Shown: one piece after another, positions 7,635 through 17,299 of the stretch
How positions within the stretch are numbered: position 1 is the stretch's first letter
Layout: each line of letters opens with the position of its first letter
NCBI RefSeq assembly: GCF_010550695.1
Contig: NZ_JAAGOB010000004.1
Span: 124,001 to 188,000, forward strand
DNA from: Phytoactinopolyspora alkaliphila
GTDB taxonomy: Bacteria; Actinomycetota; Actinomycetes; Jiangellales; Jiangellaceae
DNA length: 64,000 nt
Reading direction: 5' to 3'
The notes under the pieces: model-generated
What the model was told of the DNA's origin: nothing
What the model saw: only the letters and a program-made list of their open reading frames with translations
Database searches by the model: none
Translations under genes and position numbers: made by a program

Positions 7635-8615
7635 GTGGAGCCTCGGCAGCCTCGCCACCGTCGGAGTTCACTGGTGGGGGCGCGGGTGCGCCTCGTAGTA
7701 GCGGTCATCGTGCCACTGGTCTTCGTCACCAGCACATACGTCGCGCTGCGCGAGTACGAACCGGCACCGAATACGGAATCGTCCATGGGCCGCGCCGCAG
7801 GCGGACATCTCCTCGCGGCGGCCGGTCCGGAAGCGCGCGACCACGCGAACGCTCCGGACACGACGCCGAGCCCGGAAGCGACCAGGAACCGCGACGACAC
7901 GGACGCCGACGACGACACGGAACGGGTGATGTCGGCACAGCCGTCGGCCGCGCGAGACACGACGTCGTCCGCTGATCGTTCAGGTGAGTCCGACGGTCAG
8001 GAACCCGGCCGGCCCACCTCGTCGCCCCAGCCGCCGCCAAGCTCACCACCGACGCAGCCGCCGGATGACGCTGAGCCGACGACGAACCCGACTCCTCGTC
8101 CGACGGAGCCCACGGCCACGCCGACGACGCACCATCAGCCTCCCAATTACACGCCCAGTGCGCCGCCGCCACCCAGGCCTACGGTTACCGAAAGCCGTTC
8201 GCCGCGCCCAGAGCCGACGTCGGAGCCGCCCAGACTCACCCGGGCAGAGCAACGGGCGCTCGACGCCACGAACAACGCGCGGCGTCATGCGGGCTGCCCG
8301 GATCTGCGCGTGGACGCCAAGCTGACGGCTGCGGCTCGTCAGCACAGCGCGGATATGCGAGAGCGGGGCTATTACTCCCATATCAGCCCCGATGGCGCCG
8401 GCCCGTCCGATCGCGCCAAGGCCGCGGGATACCCCGCACCGGTCGGAGAGAACATCGCCCGCGGGCTGCTGGGTGGAAGGTATGCCGTGAACGCCTGGCT
8501 GTCGCGCTCCGAGTCCCGGGCCAAGATCGCCGACTGCGAGTTCGTCTCAGTGGGCTTCGGTGCGGAGACGGGCGTGCTGACGACGTGGTGGACCCAGCTC
8601 CTCGGCACACAATGA
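7635..8615 (+). CDS. Secreted or membrane-anchored CAP/SCP-domain protein
   Basis: 326 residues. A basic N-terminus is followed by a hydrophobic segment at ~16-36 (VGARVRLVVAVIVPLVFVTS), a signal anchor or signal peptide. Residues ~45-205 are a low-complexity Pro/Thr/Ser/Glu linker. The C-terminal ~120 residues are a CAP domain: LDATNNARRHAGCPDLRVD, the HSADM and HISPDG motifs, and GENIARG. CAP proteins are extracellular; bacterial members are poorly understood. The GTG at 7635 is the first start in frame; RBS-like GGGGAAGGG lies upstream. A weak dyad at 7523-7560 lies in the leader. Confidence 0.85.
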   Translation: MEPRQPRHRRSSLVGARVRLVVAVIVPLVFVTSTYVALREYEPAPNTESSMGRAAGGHLLAAAGPEARDHANAPDTTPSPEATRNRDDTDADDDTERVMSAQPSAARDTTSSADRSGESDGQEPGRPTSSPQPPPSSPPTQPPDDAEPTTNPTPRPTEPTATPTTHHQPPNYTPSAPPPPRPTVTESRSPRPEPTSEPPRLTRAEQRALDATNNARRHAGCPDLRVDAKLTAAARQHSADMRERGYYSHISPDGAGPSDRAKAAGYPAPVGENIARGLLGGRYAVNAWLSRSESRAKIADCEFVSVGFGAETGVLTTWWTQLLGTQ

Positions 8616-8649
8616 GTGGGATCGCCGGCCGAGGGTACGCTTTGCTCCG

Positions 8650-9243
8650 ATGAGAGCCCAGCTGAGCCGACGGGAGCGCAAGAAGCTCGACGCGATGCGC
8701 CATATTCAGCAGAAGGCGCTCGACCTGTTCGACGCGCACGGCTACGGGCACGTCACCATCGAACGCATCGCGGCCGAGGCGGATGTCTCGCCGAGTTCGG
8801 TGTACCGGTACTTCGGTACCAAGGAACAGCTCGTCCTCTACGACGAGTACGACCCGGAGCTCTTGGCGGCCTTCGATGACAAGCTGGCCGTTCATGATCC
8901 GGTGACGTCGCTGCGGGAGTCATTGTCCACGGCGTTCCGGAGCATGCTCGACGCCGACGAGGACCTGATCCGCCGGCGCATGCGGTACACGATGAACGAA
9001 CCATCGGTACGTGCCGAGATGTTCCGGCAGACATCCGAACTCGAGACGGAGCTCGGCCGGCTCATCGCCCGTCACTCGGGCCGAGCCGCCGAGGATCTCG
9101 ATATCCGCGTCATCGTCGCCGCCATCATGGCGGCATTCCTGGCGGCGCTCATGTACTGGCACGATTCGGACTACCAGGAGCCGCTGGGGACGATCATCGA
9201 CCGCACACTCGACCGGATCGGCAGCGGACTGACGCTGGACTAG
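8650..9243 (+). CDS. TetR-family transcriptional regulator
   Basis: 197 residues. The N-terminal helix-turn-helix at ~10-60 (RHIQQKALDLFDAHGYGHVTIERIAAEADVSPSSVYRYFGTKEQLV) is a textbook TetR DNA-binding domain. The C-terminal half is helical and contains a MftR-like pattern (LRESLSTAFRSMLDADEDLI; AAIMAAFLAALMYW), suggesting a small-molecule-binding dimer. No divergent target gene is apparent. The downstream DUF2786 gene is 179 nt away. Target and ligand unknown. Confidence 0.9.
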   Translation: MRAQLSRRERKKLDAMRHIQQKALDLFDAHGYGHVTIERIAAEADVSPSSVYRYFGTKEQLVLYDEYDPELLAAFDDKLAVHDPVTSLRESLSTAFRSMLDADEDLIRRRMRYTMNEPSVRAEMFRQTSELETELGRLIARHSGRAAEDLDIRVIVAAIMAAFLAALMYWHDSDYQEPLGTIIDRTLDRIGSGLTLD

Positions 9244-9422
9244 TCTCCTGGAGCCGGAAGCGAGGTTCTCTCTTTGACCTCGGCCGTGGAGCCACGCCCC
9301 AGGTTGTCCACAGGCGCACACTCGTCCTCCACGCTCTCCACAATCTCTCCGGACGGGGCCTGGATGAGGGCCTGACGCCGCCATGCTGGGCGGATCACCC
9401 ACTGATTTCGGAGGCCCCACAG

Positions 9423-10679
9423 ATGTTCCACACGCCCGGCGACGCACACGGCGAAGACTCGCGCCTCAATCCGGCCATCACCGTGATCGAGACCGCGGCG
9501 GCGTACCACGCCCGAGGGAACGAGCCCGCAGCCATCGATGCCGTCACATCGCTCACTGCGGCCGGGCCCGCCGCTGAGCCGCGGGTAGACCGCGCCATCG
9601 CCGAAGCCCTCAGCACGGCCGTATCGGGCCTGTGGAAACGCGGCTGGCTGCCGGCAGACGTCGAGCAGATGGTCCGCAGGAACCGGTCCGATCTTCTGGC
9701 GCGGCTAGCGGTGGACGCCATCGCCGAGCACAGTGCCGGGTTCTCCGAGGCAGCGTTCCATCCACGGTGGCGTCGCCAGCTCGACACGCTCGGGGCGGAA
9801 CGATGGTGGGATCCTTCCCGGCCACACGTGGCGCAATGGTCGGCTCGGCATGGCCAGTCCCGCCGCGAGACGCTGTGGGCCGTGATCGAGCTGATCGCCT
9901 TATTCATGACCATGGGCGCCCTTCCGATCATCATCCCGCCGCCCGGCCACCACCGCCAGGCACCACGCCGCGGTAGCGAAGCCACGGTGGACAGCAAGAT
10001 CATGGGCAAGGTCCGGGCGCTGCTCGCCAAGGCGGAGTCGACCCCATATGCGCAAGAAGCGGAAGCGCTGTCGGCGAAGGCCCAGGAGCTGATGGCCCGG
10101 CACTCGATCGAACGGGTGCTCGCCGACGCGAGCCCGCTGCGGCCGCAGACGGTCGCCTCGGCCAGCCGGATCTGGTTGGACGCCCCGTATATCGGAGCCA
10201 AATCACTGCTGGTCGCGGAGGTAGCGGCCGCTAACCGATGCCGAACCGTCAGCTACGAGAAGCTCGGTTTCGTGACGGTGCTGGGAGACGAGGTGGATCT
10301 CGACACGGTCGAGATCCTCAGCACGTCGCTCATGGTGCAGGCCACGCGCGCGATGCTGGCCGCAGGGGCGACGATGACCAAGTCCCGGCGGTCTCGTATA
10401 CGTTCGTTCCGGCATTCGTTTCTCATCGCCTACGCCAGCCGCATCGGTGAGCGGCTGCGTGAGGTCAGCGAACACAGCAAGGCCTCGGCCGGCCGAGAGA
10501 TCGAGCCGGTCTTGGCTCAGCGCCGTCGCGCCGTGGACGAGCTGTTCGAGACGCTGTTCGGGCGGCGGGTCGTCTCGCGCTCCTTCTCCGTCGGCAATGC
10601 CGCCGGTTACGGCGCCGGACGCACAGCCGCCAACCAAGCCGTGCTCAACGGCAGCCGACGAGCCCTGCCCCCACGCTGA
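9423..10679 (+). CDS. DUF2786 domain protein
   Basis: 418 residues. The DUF2786 motif is at ~192-232: [19 protein letters not shown] then [19 protein letters not shown]. The N-terminal ~180 residues are helical with an unusual Trp-rich portion ([32 protein letters not shown]), and the C-terminal region ([19 protein letters not shown]) is the common second domain of this family. Function unknown; DUF2786 occurs in both phage and chromosomal proteins. An isolated TTGTCCACA (9304-9312) lies in its upstream gap. Starts at ATG 9423. Confidence 0.8.
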   Translation: MFHTPGDAHGEDSRLNPAITVIETAAAYHARGNEPAAIDAVTSLTAAGPAAEPRVDRAIAEALSTAVSGLWKRGWLPADVEQMVRRNRSDLLARLAVDAIAEHSAGFSEAAFHPRWRRQLDTLGAERWWDPSRPHVAQWSARHGQSRRETLWAVIELIALFMTMGALPIIIPPPGHHRQAPRRGSEATVDSKIMGKVRALLAKAESTPYAQEAEALSAKAQELMARHSIERVLADASPLRPQTVASASRIWLDAPYIGAKSLLVAEVAAANRCRTVSYEKLGFVTVLGDEVDLDTVEILSTSLMVQATRAMLAAGATMTKSRRSRIRSFRHSFLIAYASRIGERLREVSEHSKASAGREIEPVLAQRRRAVDELFETLFGRRVVSRSFSVGNAAGYGAGRTAANQAVLNGSRRALPPR

Positions 10680-10756
10680 CCGGCCGGGGCCGGTGCCACC
10701 CGGACTCACAGCGGCGTCGCGGGCACCGTTGGCGCCGGCCCCGGCCGAGCCGTTAA

Positions 10757-10786
10757 CCTCAACCTCAAGCGATGTTGAGGTCGAGG
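10757..10786. promoter_or_regulatory. SoxR operator (SoxR box)
   Basis: The core CCTCAAGCGATGTTGAGG (10763-10780) matches the SoxR-box architecture, with CCTCAA and TTGAGG around a 6-nt spacer. The dyad extends to 12-bp arms (CCTCAACCTCAA at 10757-10768, TTGAGGTCGAGG at 10775-10786, one mismatch). It ends 14 nt before the soxR start, so it most likely mediates autoregulation. A TATAC sequence at 10796-10800 abuts the GTG. Confidence 0.8.
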
Positions 10787-10800
10787 GGTGGAAGGTATAC

Positions 10801-11271
10801 GTGAGCGAGGCCGTGGCTGCACCAGCATGGGATCAGAAGGAGCTCACCGTCGGCCAGCTGTCGGAGCGCAGCGGAGCCGCCGTTTCAGCCCTGCATTTCT
10901 ATGAGCGCAAGGGCCTGATCAGCTCTCGCCGTACCAGTGGCAATCAGCGTCGCTATCCGCGAGGCATGCTGCGCCGGGTGGCCTTGATCCGGATCGGGCA
11001 GCGGGTGGGAATCCCGCTCGCCGACATCAAGGCCGCACTTGATCAGTTACCCGACGGCCGGACACCCACGAAGAAGGACTGGGAACGGCTTTCGCGATCC
11101 TGGCGGGAGGAGCTTGACGAGCGGATCCGGATGCTGCAGCAGGTCAGGGACGACTTCACGGACTGCATCGGCTGTGGCTGCCTTTCCCTGAATAGGTGCA
11201 GCCTAGCCAACCGCCACGATGAGCTCGGCAAACATGGCGAGGGTGCCCGCCGGTTGGTCGAGAGCGCCTGA
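10801..11271 (+). CDS. soxR: Redox-sensitive transcriptional activator SoxR
   Basis: 156 residues, MerR family. The winged HTH ([25 protein letters not shown]... [26 protein letters not shown]) is followed by a dimerisation helix and the [2Fe-2S] motif C122-x2-C125-x-C127-x5-C133 ([12 protein letters not shown]). Oxidation or nitrosylation of the cluster activates it, often by redox-active metabolites in actinobacteria. GTG at 10801. The operator directly upstream suggests self-control. No obvious SoxR target shares the site; the convergent glycosidase gene ends 8 nt downstream. Confidence 0.95.
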   Translation: MSEAVAAPAWDQKELTVGQLSERSGAAVSALHFYERKGLISSRRTSGNQRRYPRGMLRRVALIRIGQRVGIPLADIKAALDQLPDGRTPTKKDWERLSRSWREELDERIRMLQQVRDDFTDCIGCGCLSLNRCSLANRHDELGKHGEGARRLVESA

Positions 11272-11279
11272 GCATCGCC

Positions 11280-13394
11280 TCAGTTCGACGTCCGGGTCAC
11301 CGTGCCGTCTGCTGCGACGTCGTACGCCACGCCACCCACCACCAAGCCGGTCAGGCGCGCCCCCGGATCCAGTTCTCCCACCAGCGGCTCGGCGGTAACA
11401 ACGCCATCCAGAGAGACCGAGACCCCGAACACCGACTCGATGATCAACGCTGCCCACGACCCGGCGGACGAGCACGCCCAGTCGATCAGGTACGGGAACT
11501 GCGGCGGCGACTTCACCGCGCCACCATTGACGGCAGGCTCGGCCTCCTCGACGAAGTGCGCCTGTCCACAGGGACCCTGGTTGGCGGTGCGGGACAGTCC
11601 GGGCAGCCACGACAGCATGACGTCGCCGGCGCCCAGAGCGGCGAGCGCACGCGCAGCGTCTGCCGGCCATGCGGGGTACGCGCCGTTCCACTGGTGGTCC
11701 GGCCGCACGCTGTAGGTAGCGTCGGCGTCGAACGGGGACAAGGCCCGCATCCACGAGGGTGTCTGCAGTTCCCGCTGAAAGAACTGGACCATTTCGCTTC
11801 GCTGCTCGGCGGTGAGGTCACCGGGCATGGTCAATCCGACGGTCGAGAAGTCGTAACAGTGGCGCACCGGCACCAAGCTGCCGTCGGGGTGCCGGGCGTG
11901 GAAGAACCCCTCTCCTTGGACATACAGCTCGTTGACCTGTTGGGCCAGCTCGTCCGCTTCTTCGCGGAGCCGCTTCCCGATCTCGTCGTCGCCGCGCAGG
12001 TCCGCCATGTCGGCCGCGACGCGCATGCACCACACATTGGCGCCGTTCAGGCTCGCCACCTCATGCACGTAGGTGCTGACGCACTCGAGCAGGTTGTCGA
12101 TCTCGCCATAGTCCGCGAGCGCGCTTCCGCGACGCAGTGACTTCCAGGCCTGCGACCAATGCAGAACATGCTCGCTCACCGGCCGGGGCGGTTCCCCGGC
12201 AGCGGCAAGGGACCAGTCCAGGAACGGCAGATCACCGGTGAATCGGACATAGTCACGAACGAGGCGGATCATCGCGTAGTCGTTGACCGAATACCAGTTG
12301 CCCACCGGCGCACCAGCCTGCCACTCGGTTCCGAAATGGGTATGGATATCGGTGGTCACCCAGTGCTCGAGATGCCGGCGCATCGGCACGGGATCCAGCA
12401 GCGCGTGAACCAGCGAGCTCAGGCTGTAGTCCCAGATGAACGTCGTGGTCTGCCAGTAGCGGGGCATGAGCGTGTCATAGGTGCGGCCCATGACACTCGC
12501 CGGATTGTCCCGACGGAACCAGATGACGCCGAGCACACCCCACCAGTACAGCCTGCGCAGCTCGTCGGAGCTGGTCTCAAGTATCGGCATACTGCCGGTG
12601 AACTCACCCGATCCGGGGGTGAACGCTGCCGTGAGCTGGCGGTTCCATTCCGCCTCCGCCGCGGAGATCACCGCAGGGACGTCCTCGGCCAGCCGATCGA
12701 ACGCGGCGAGTGCCTCGTCCTCCGTGCCACCTACCGTGTGAATGTAGCCGACGCGACGGGTCTCCCCGGGCGCAAGCCGCAGCGAAGAACGCAGCATCCG
12801 CGGGGCTTGAGCGTCAACAGAGCCGGACGTCGTGTTCGGCGCACCCGCTGCGGCCCATCCCTGCACGCTCACGGCGGCCGAACTCCCAGCGCGCCCCAAG
12901 ATCGCGTCACGTCCGGTCACCCGCTCGAGGGTGTTGCTCTCCCCGGGCGGCGTCGAAGCCAGCCAGGGTCCCCCGGACCGGGTGACGGTCGAGGAGACGG
13001 ACAACGCCACAGAGACCACTCGCACGGTGTCCCGCCGGTTGGTGATGCTGATATCGACGACGACGCCCGCCGTCCCGGGAGGGCACGCGGTCACCGTCTC
13101 GATGAACAACTCGTCGACCTCGGCGCGGCGGACCACGCGGTCCGGGCGCCAGACAACCTCAACCTCACAACCGAAGGAACGGAAGAGGCGGCCGTCGATG
13201 TAGAGCGAACCCGTTACGGTGTCGCCGTGGGAGTACGGGGGAAAGTTGACGCTGCGCACGGCCACCACGTCGTGGTCGACCTGTGCCGCGCCGAGGAAGT
13301 TTGTCAGTCCAGGCGGGTTGAACATGTCATCGAAGCGGTGCGTGAGGACGTCGCTGGCGAGATCCTCGACGGTGGGGATGTGCGGGCTGGTCAT
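11280..13394 (-). CDS. (alpha/alpha)6-type glycoside hydrolase (MGH1/trehalase-like fold)
   Basis: 704 residues. The N-terminal ~260 residues look like a beta-sandwich domain. The rest resembles the MGH1-like alpha-barrel of amylo-alpha-1,6-glucosidases, GH37 and GH63: FIWDYSLSSLVHAL, GTEWQAGAPVGNWYSVNDYAM, the Trp/Asn-rich RPDHQWNGAYPAWPADAARAL near the C-terminus. There is no signal peptide, so it likely acts on imported sugar. Substrate unknown. ATG at 13394 gives the best RBS (CGAGG); an ATG at 13415 is the alternative and would overlap the upstream gene by none. It is last in the sugar-uptake operon. Confidence 0.72.
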   Translation of the reverse strand: MTSPHIPTVEDLASDVLTHRFDDMFNPPGLTNFLGAAQVDHDVVAVRSVNFPPYSHGDTVTGSLYIDGRLFRSFGCEVEVVWRPDRVVRRAEVDELFIETVTACPPGTAGVVVDISITNRRDTVRVVSVALSVSSTVTRSGGPWLASTPPGESNTLERVTGRDAILGRAGSSAAVSVQGWAAAGAPNTTSGSVDAQAPRMLRSSLRLAPGETRRVGYIHTVGGTEDEALAAFDRLAEDVPAVISAAEAEWNRQLTAAFTPGSGEFTGSMPILETSSDELRRLYWWGVLGVIWFRRDNPASVMGRTYDTLMPRYWQTTTFIWDYSLSSLVHALLDPVPMRRHLEHWVTTDIHTHFGTEWQAGAPVGNWYSVNDYAMIRLVRDYVRFTGDLPFLDWSLAAAGEPPRPVSEHVLHWSQAWKSLRRGSALADYGEIDNLLECVSTYVHEVASLNGANVWCMRVAADMADLRGDDEIGKRLREEADELAQQVNELYVQGEGFFHARHPDGSLVPVRHCYDFSTVGLTMPGDLTAEQRSEMVQFFQRELQTPSWMRALSPFDADATYSVRPDHQWNGAYPAWPADAARALAALGAGDVMLSWLPGLSRTANQGPCGQAHFVEEAEPAVNGGAVKSPPQFPYLIDWACSSAGSWAALIIESVFGVSVSLDGVVTAEPLVGELDPGARLTGLVVGGVAYDVAADGTVTRTSN

Positions 13395-13420
13395 CACGGA
13401 TGGGCCTCGTTCCATTTCGC

Positions 13421-14653
13421 TCAGGCGTCGTTCGCGCCGACGCTCGGGTCGGCGAAGTCGGTGTTGGGGAGCAGCGGATACCACCCCGGACGGCCGGGAT
13501 CCCGGTCGTATGGGTAGTTGCCCAGTTCCCGGTAGAGCTCCGCATACTCCGCCACTTTGTCTGGGTCGAGCCGGACGCCGAGGCCTGGGCTTGTGGGCAC
13601 AGAGATCGCGCCACCCTCGTACGGCAGCTTCCCGCCTTCGATCACATCGTCGAGGAGGTGGTGATAGTGCGCGTCGGCGGAGAACGTCAGGTTCGGCACC
13701 ACGGCGCCCATGTGGAGCATCGAAGCTAGCTGGATGCCCAGCTCCCCGGAGGAGTGGACCGCCACACCCAGCTGGAACGTCTCACACACGCCAGCGGCCT
13801 TGACGCATGGCCGGATGCCGCCCCAGAAGGTGGTGTCCAGCAGGATCACGTCCACCGCCGGATCACGGACGTTCGTCGCAAGCTGCTCGAAGTTGACCAC
13901 GACCGTGTTTGTGGCGATCGGCAGGGAGGTGTTCTCCCGGACCCGGCGCAGCCCGTTCAGCCCGAAGGTCGGATCCTCGATGAAATCGTTCGGCAGGTCC
14001 TCAATGGCCCGCGCGAACCGGATGGCCTCTTCGACACTCAGCGCACCATTGGGGTCGTAACGGAAGCGATCCTGCGGAAAGGCCTCGGCCAGCGCACGGT
14101 AGCAAGCCAGTTCGTAGTCGGGCGGGAACACCCCGCCCTTCAGCTTGTGCACCCGGAAGCCGAACCGCTCGCGCAGTTCGCGCGCGTTCTCGACGAGCTG
14201 CTCAGCCGTCCGCACCTCGCCTTGCCCGCTGGGACCGGGGTACCGGAAGAAGAGGTAGCTGGCGAACTCCACCCGGTCTCGCAGCCGGCCGCCGAGCAGG
14301 TCGTGCACGGGCGCTCCCAGGTGCTGGCCGAGCAGGTCGAGACAGGCGAACTCCACGGCGGCGAGAAGTTGGGTCCGGTTGTTGTACAGGCTGGCCGTCG
14401 GATTAGCGAGCATGAACCGCAGCGCCTCGGTCCGAGCCGGGTCGTGGCCGATCAGATACTCACGCAAGCCGTGGATGGCAGCCTCGGCGCTCTGCCCACC
14501 GCCGCCCATCTCGCCGAGGCCGACCAGGCCGTTGTCGGTCTCCACCTCGACCAGAGTCCGCACGAACCGACCCCAGTGCGCGCCGTTGCTGTGCCGAAGC
14601 GGCGCGTGCAACGGCACGGTGACGGTGGTGGCCCGGATGTCGGTGATCCGCAT
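13421..14653 (-). CDS. Enolase-superfamily dehydratase, glucarate dehydratase-like
   Basis: 410 residues with a capping domain ([22 protein letters not shown]) and a barrel. The catalytic K-x-K is K170/K172 (HKLKGGVF), metal ligands are probably D200 and E226 with N249 (DPNGALS, FIEDP, ATNTVV), and the general base is His300 ([18 protein letters not shown]). This set fits the glucarate dehydratase branch, which dehydrates aldarates to 5-keto-4-deoxy-glucarate. Altered specificity (related group) is possible. It starts at ATG 14653 and lies between the glycosidase and an SDR. Confidence 0.82.
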   Translation of the reverse strand: MRITDIRATTVTVPLHAPLRHSNGAHWGRFVRTLVEVETDNGLVGLGEMGGGGQSAEAAIHGLREYLIGHDPARTEALRFMLANPTASLYNNRTQLLAAVEFACLDLLGQHLGAPVHDLLGGRLRDRVEFASYLFFRYPGPSGQGEVRTAEQLVENARELRERFGFRVHKLKGGVFPPDYELACYRALAEAFPQDRFRYDPNGALSVEEAIRFARAIEDLPNDFIEDPTFGLNGLRRVRENTSLPIATNTVVVNFEQLATNVRDPAVDVILLDTTFWGGIRPCVKAAGVCETFQLGVAVHSSGELGIQLASMLHMGAVVPNLTFSADAHYHHLLDDVIEGGKLPYEGGAISVPTSPGLGVRLDPDKVAEYAELYRELGNYPYDRDPGRPGWYPLLPNTDFADPSVGANDA

Positions 14654-14685
14654 GTGTTCTCTCCTTGCCTTCCTGCAGACTCGCG

Positions 14686-15489
14686 CTACTTCGGCAGCGA
14701 GACGTTCAGCGCCGCGGTGAGGCCGCCGTCCACGCGTAGTTCCGTGCCGGTGACGAACCCGGCTTCGGGGCCGGCGAGATAGGCGATCGCCTGAGCGACC
14801 TCGGCCGGCGTCGCCACTCTTCCCAGAGGGTGGGAGCGGCCCCACTGGGCCACCATGTCCTCGGCCGGCCGATCCCCGGCGAACCTCGCTGCCGCCCAGC
14901 GCAACATCGGGGTGTCGACCGATCCTGGGCAGACAGCGTTTACCCGGATCCCCTCGTGGGCGTGATCGACGGCCATCGCCTTGACCAGCGAGACCAGCGC
15001 TCCCTTGCTCGCCGCATAGGCGGCGACGCCCGGCTGAGCGGCGTAGGCCTGCACCGATGCCACAACGACGACGGAGCCGCCCCCGCGAACACGCACAAGC
15101 GGCACGAAGTGGTGGCACGCGGCGAACACTCCGCGCACATTGACCGACATGACCTCGTCGTACAGCTCCATGCTGGTCTGATCGACAGTGCCATACCGCT
15201 GCACCCCCGCCGCGCACACCACCACGTCGACACCGCCGTGCCGCTCGGCCACCCGTGCCGCGATGGCGGCCAGTTGCGCCTCGTCGGTGACGTCGGCCCG
15301 TTCCGCCTCCACCGGCAGTGACTCACCGGCCGCCGTCTGGCGCAGACGCTCCAGGGCGTCGTCGTCTCGGTCGAGTGCCACCACGGTGTCGCCCCGGCGA
15401 GCTAGGTGCATGACCGCGGCCTCACCGATGCCGGCTGCGCCTCCGGTCACGACGACCACCCTTCCGGGTGCCGTTGCGGTCTCGCTCAT
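14686..15489 (-). CDS. Short-chain dehydrogenase/reductase (FabG/glucose dehydrogenase type)
   Basis: 267 residues. The Rossmann motif TGGAAGIG (15-22), NAAG-like CAAG (92-95), catalytic Ser145, Tyr158 and Lys162 (YAASKG) and the C-terminal [12 protein letters not shown] define a classical NAD(P)-dependent SDR. In this cluster it plausibly oxidises a sugar or sugar lactone before the enolase-family dehydratase acts. It is not of the extended uronate-dehydrogenase type. The ATG at 15489 follows the permease by 50 nt. Confidence 0.88.
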   Translation of the reverse strand: MSETATAPGRVVVVTGGAAGIGEAAVMHLARRGDTVVALDRDDDALERLRQTAAGESLPVEAERADVTDEAQLAAIAARVAERHGGVDVVVCAAGVQRYGTVDQTSMELYDEVMSVNVRGVFAACHHFVPLVRVRGGGSVVVVASVQAYAAQPGVAAYAASKGALVSLVKAMAVDHAHEGIRVNAVCPGSVDTPMLRWAAARFAGDRPAEDMVAQWGRSHPLGRVATPAEVAQAIAYLAGPEAGFVTGTELRVDGGLTAALNVSLPK

Positions 15490-15539
15490 CTGAACTCCAC
15501 TTCGATCATCGTCATCGAGGTTCGCTGGGATTGGTTGTT

Positions 15540-16355
15540 CTAGAACTGGCCGAGCGCCAGGCCACGCGAGAAGATGCGCTGCGTCGCAAGGAAGAGCGCG
15601 ACGGTGGGCAGCGACACGAGCAGCCCTCCGGCCAGGACCACAGGCATCGCCGAGCCGCCGTAGGTGCTCTGCAGGCTGGTGAGCGCGGGCATGATCGGCC
15701 GGACGTCGTCGGATTGGCTCAGCGTCAGTCCGAGCAAGAGATCGTTCCAGATGAACGTTGCCTGCAGGATAAAGATCGCCACCAGAGCGCTCTTCGACAT
15801 CGGCAGGTAGATCCGCCAGAAGATCCGCCATGTGGTGGCACCGTCGACCACCGCCGCCTCGAATACATGGTGGGCGATGCCGCTGAAGAAGTTGCGCATC
15901 ACGAAAGCGGAGAACGGGACGCTGATCACCGAGTACACGAGGATCAGTCCGAGCCTCGTGTCGTAGAGCCCCGTGTCCGCGTAGCCCACGAACAACGGCA
16001 TCAGGATCATCTGCAGGGGAAAGACTGTCCCGCCGAAGACGAAGACGAACCACCAGAAGCCGTGCCGCAGCCGCAGGGCGACGATCGCGAAGCCCACACA
16101 CGCGCCGATGAGCACACCGGTCAGGGGACCCGTGACGCTGTAGATGGCTGTGCTCAGTACCGAGGAGCTGAGATCTGCGCGGTCCCAGACATCTCGCATG
16201 TTGTCGAACAAGGCGGTGCCGAACGCCGGCTTCCATACCGTGGACGAGGAGTAGTCGATGGGCAGCTTGGCCGCGTTGGCGATCAGCAAGTACACCGGGG
16301 CCAGCCAGAGCAGGCCGAGCACGGTGAGGAACGCCGGTTTGACGACTTTGGTCAT
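15540..16355 (-). CDS. Carbohydrate ABC transporter permease (MalG type)
   Basis: 271 residues with six predicted membrane helices. The cytoplasmic EAA loop is EAAVVDGATTWRIFWRIYLPMS (about residues 166-187), which docks the ATPase. The N-terminus (KPAFLTVLGLLWLAPVYLLIANA) and C-terminal RGLALGQF are typical of the MalG-like partner. It forms the channel with the adjacent MalF-like permease. The ATG at 16355 lies 14 nt after the upstream gene's stop. Confidence 0.92.
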   Translation of the reverse strand: MTKVVKPAFLTVLGLLWLAPVYLLIANAAKLPIDYSSSTVWKPAFGTALFDNMRDVWDRADLSSSVLSTAIYSVTGPLTGVLIGACVGFAIVALRLRHGFWWFVFVFGGTVFPLQMILMPLFVGYADTGLYDTRLGLILVYSVISVPFSAFVMRNFFSGIAHHVFEAAVVDGATTWRIFWRIYLPMSKSALVAIFILQATFIWNDLLLGLTLSQSDDVRPIMPALTSLQSTYGGSAMPVVLAGGLLVSLPTVALFLATQRIFSRGLALGQF

Positions 16356-16369
16356 GGTCTCCCCACCCC

Positions 16370-17299
16370 CTACAGCGCCCTGCGCTCGGACAGCTGCCGG
16401 CGCAGATAGGCGATGGACGCGGCGAGCGTGACGACGGTGAGGACCACGGACACCGCCCCGCCCTGCCCGTACTCGCTCTGAACGAACGTCTCGCGGTACA
16501 TGGTGATCGCCAGCGTTTCCGACGAACGGCCTGGTCCGCCTTGCGTCATCACGTAGACGACGTCGAACGTCTTCAAGCTCGCCACGATGGACAGCCCGAC
16601 AACCACCGTGGTGAGTGGCCTGAGCATCGGCCACAGGATGCTCCGGAACATACGCCAGCCCGACGCGCCGTCCACCTTGGCGGCCTCCACCGGCTCCTTG
16701 GGTATCGACTGAAGCCCGATCACGAAGAGCAACGCATTGACGCCGGATGCCTGCCAAGCCGCCGCGCCGATCATCACGAAGGTGTTGAGCGGAGCATCCA
16801 GAAGCCATCGGGATTCCGCCCCGGGCAGGCCGAACGCGTCCAGTGCCTGGCTCAGCGCACCATTGCTCTGCAGGATGAAGCTCCAGATCACGCCGACGGC
16901 CACCCCGGAGATGGCATACGGAATGAGGAACGGCAACCGGAACCACGCGCCGAAGCGCATGTTGTAGGTCAGCACGGCGATCAGCAGCCCGATCCCCACC
17001 GGCACGATGATGGTGCCAGCCACCCAGAGCGCGGTGTTGCGCAAGGACGTCAGCAGCGCCGGGTCGGAGAACATCGCCTGGTAGTTGTCCAGGCCGATCC
17101 ACTCGGGCGAGCCCAGTCCCCGATAACGGGTGAAGCTCAGGTACGTCGTCCACAGGAACGGCAGGTAAAGCAGCACTGCGACGATGAGCACGCCCGGTGC
17201 CATGAATGCTCTGGACGACCACCGGTACTGCTGCGCGCCGCCGCGAGGGCGGCGCGCAGCAGTGGTGTCCGGCTGAAGCTGTTGGAGCGTCGAGATCAC
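16370..17299 (-). CDS. Carbohydrate ABC transporter permease (MalF type)
   Basis: 309 residues, six membrane helices preceded by a ~30-residue cytosolic leader. The EAA loop is EAAKVDGASGWRMFRSILWP, and LSFTRYRGLGSPEWIGLDNYQ is the common periplasmic-side motif of sugar permeases. GTG at 17299 overlaps the binding-protein stop (GTGA), indicating translational coupling. No ATP-binding subunit is encoded here; a shared MsiK-like ATPase elsewhere is likely, as known in actinobacteria. Confidence 0.92.
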   Translation of the reverse strand: MISTLQQLQPDTTAARRPRGGAQQYRWSSRAFMAPGVLIVAVLLYLPFLWTTYLSFTRYRGLGSPEWIGLDNYQAMFSDPALLTSLRNTALWVAGTIIVPVGIGLLIAVLTYNMRFGAWFRLPFLIPYAISGVAVGVIWSFILQSNGALSQALDAFGLPGAESRWLLDAPLNTFVMIGAAAWQASGVNALLFVIGLQSIPKEPVEAAKVDGASGWRMFRSILWPMLRPLTTVVVGLSIVASLKTFDVVYVMTQGGPGRSSETLAITMYRETFVQSEYGQGGAVSVVLTVVTLAASIAYLRRQLSERRAL

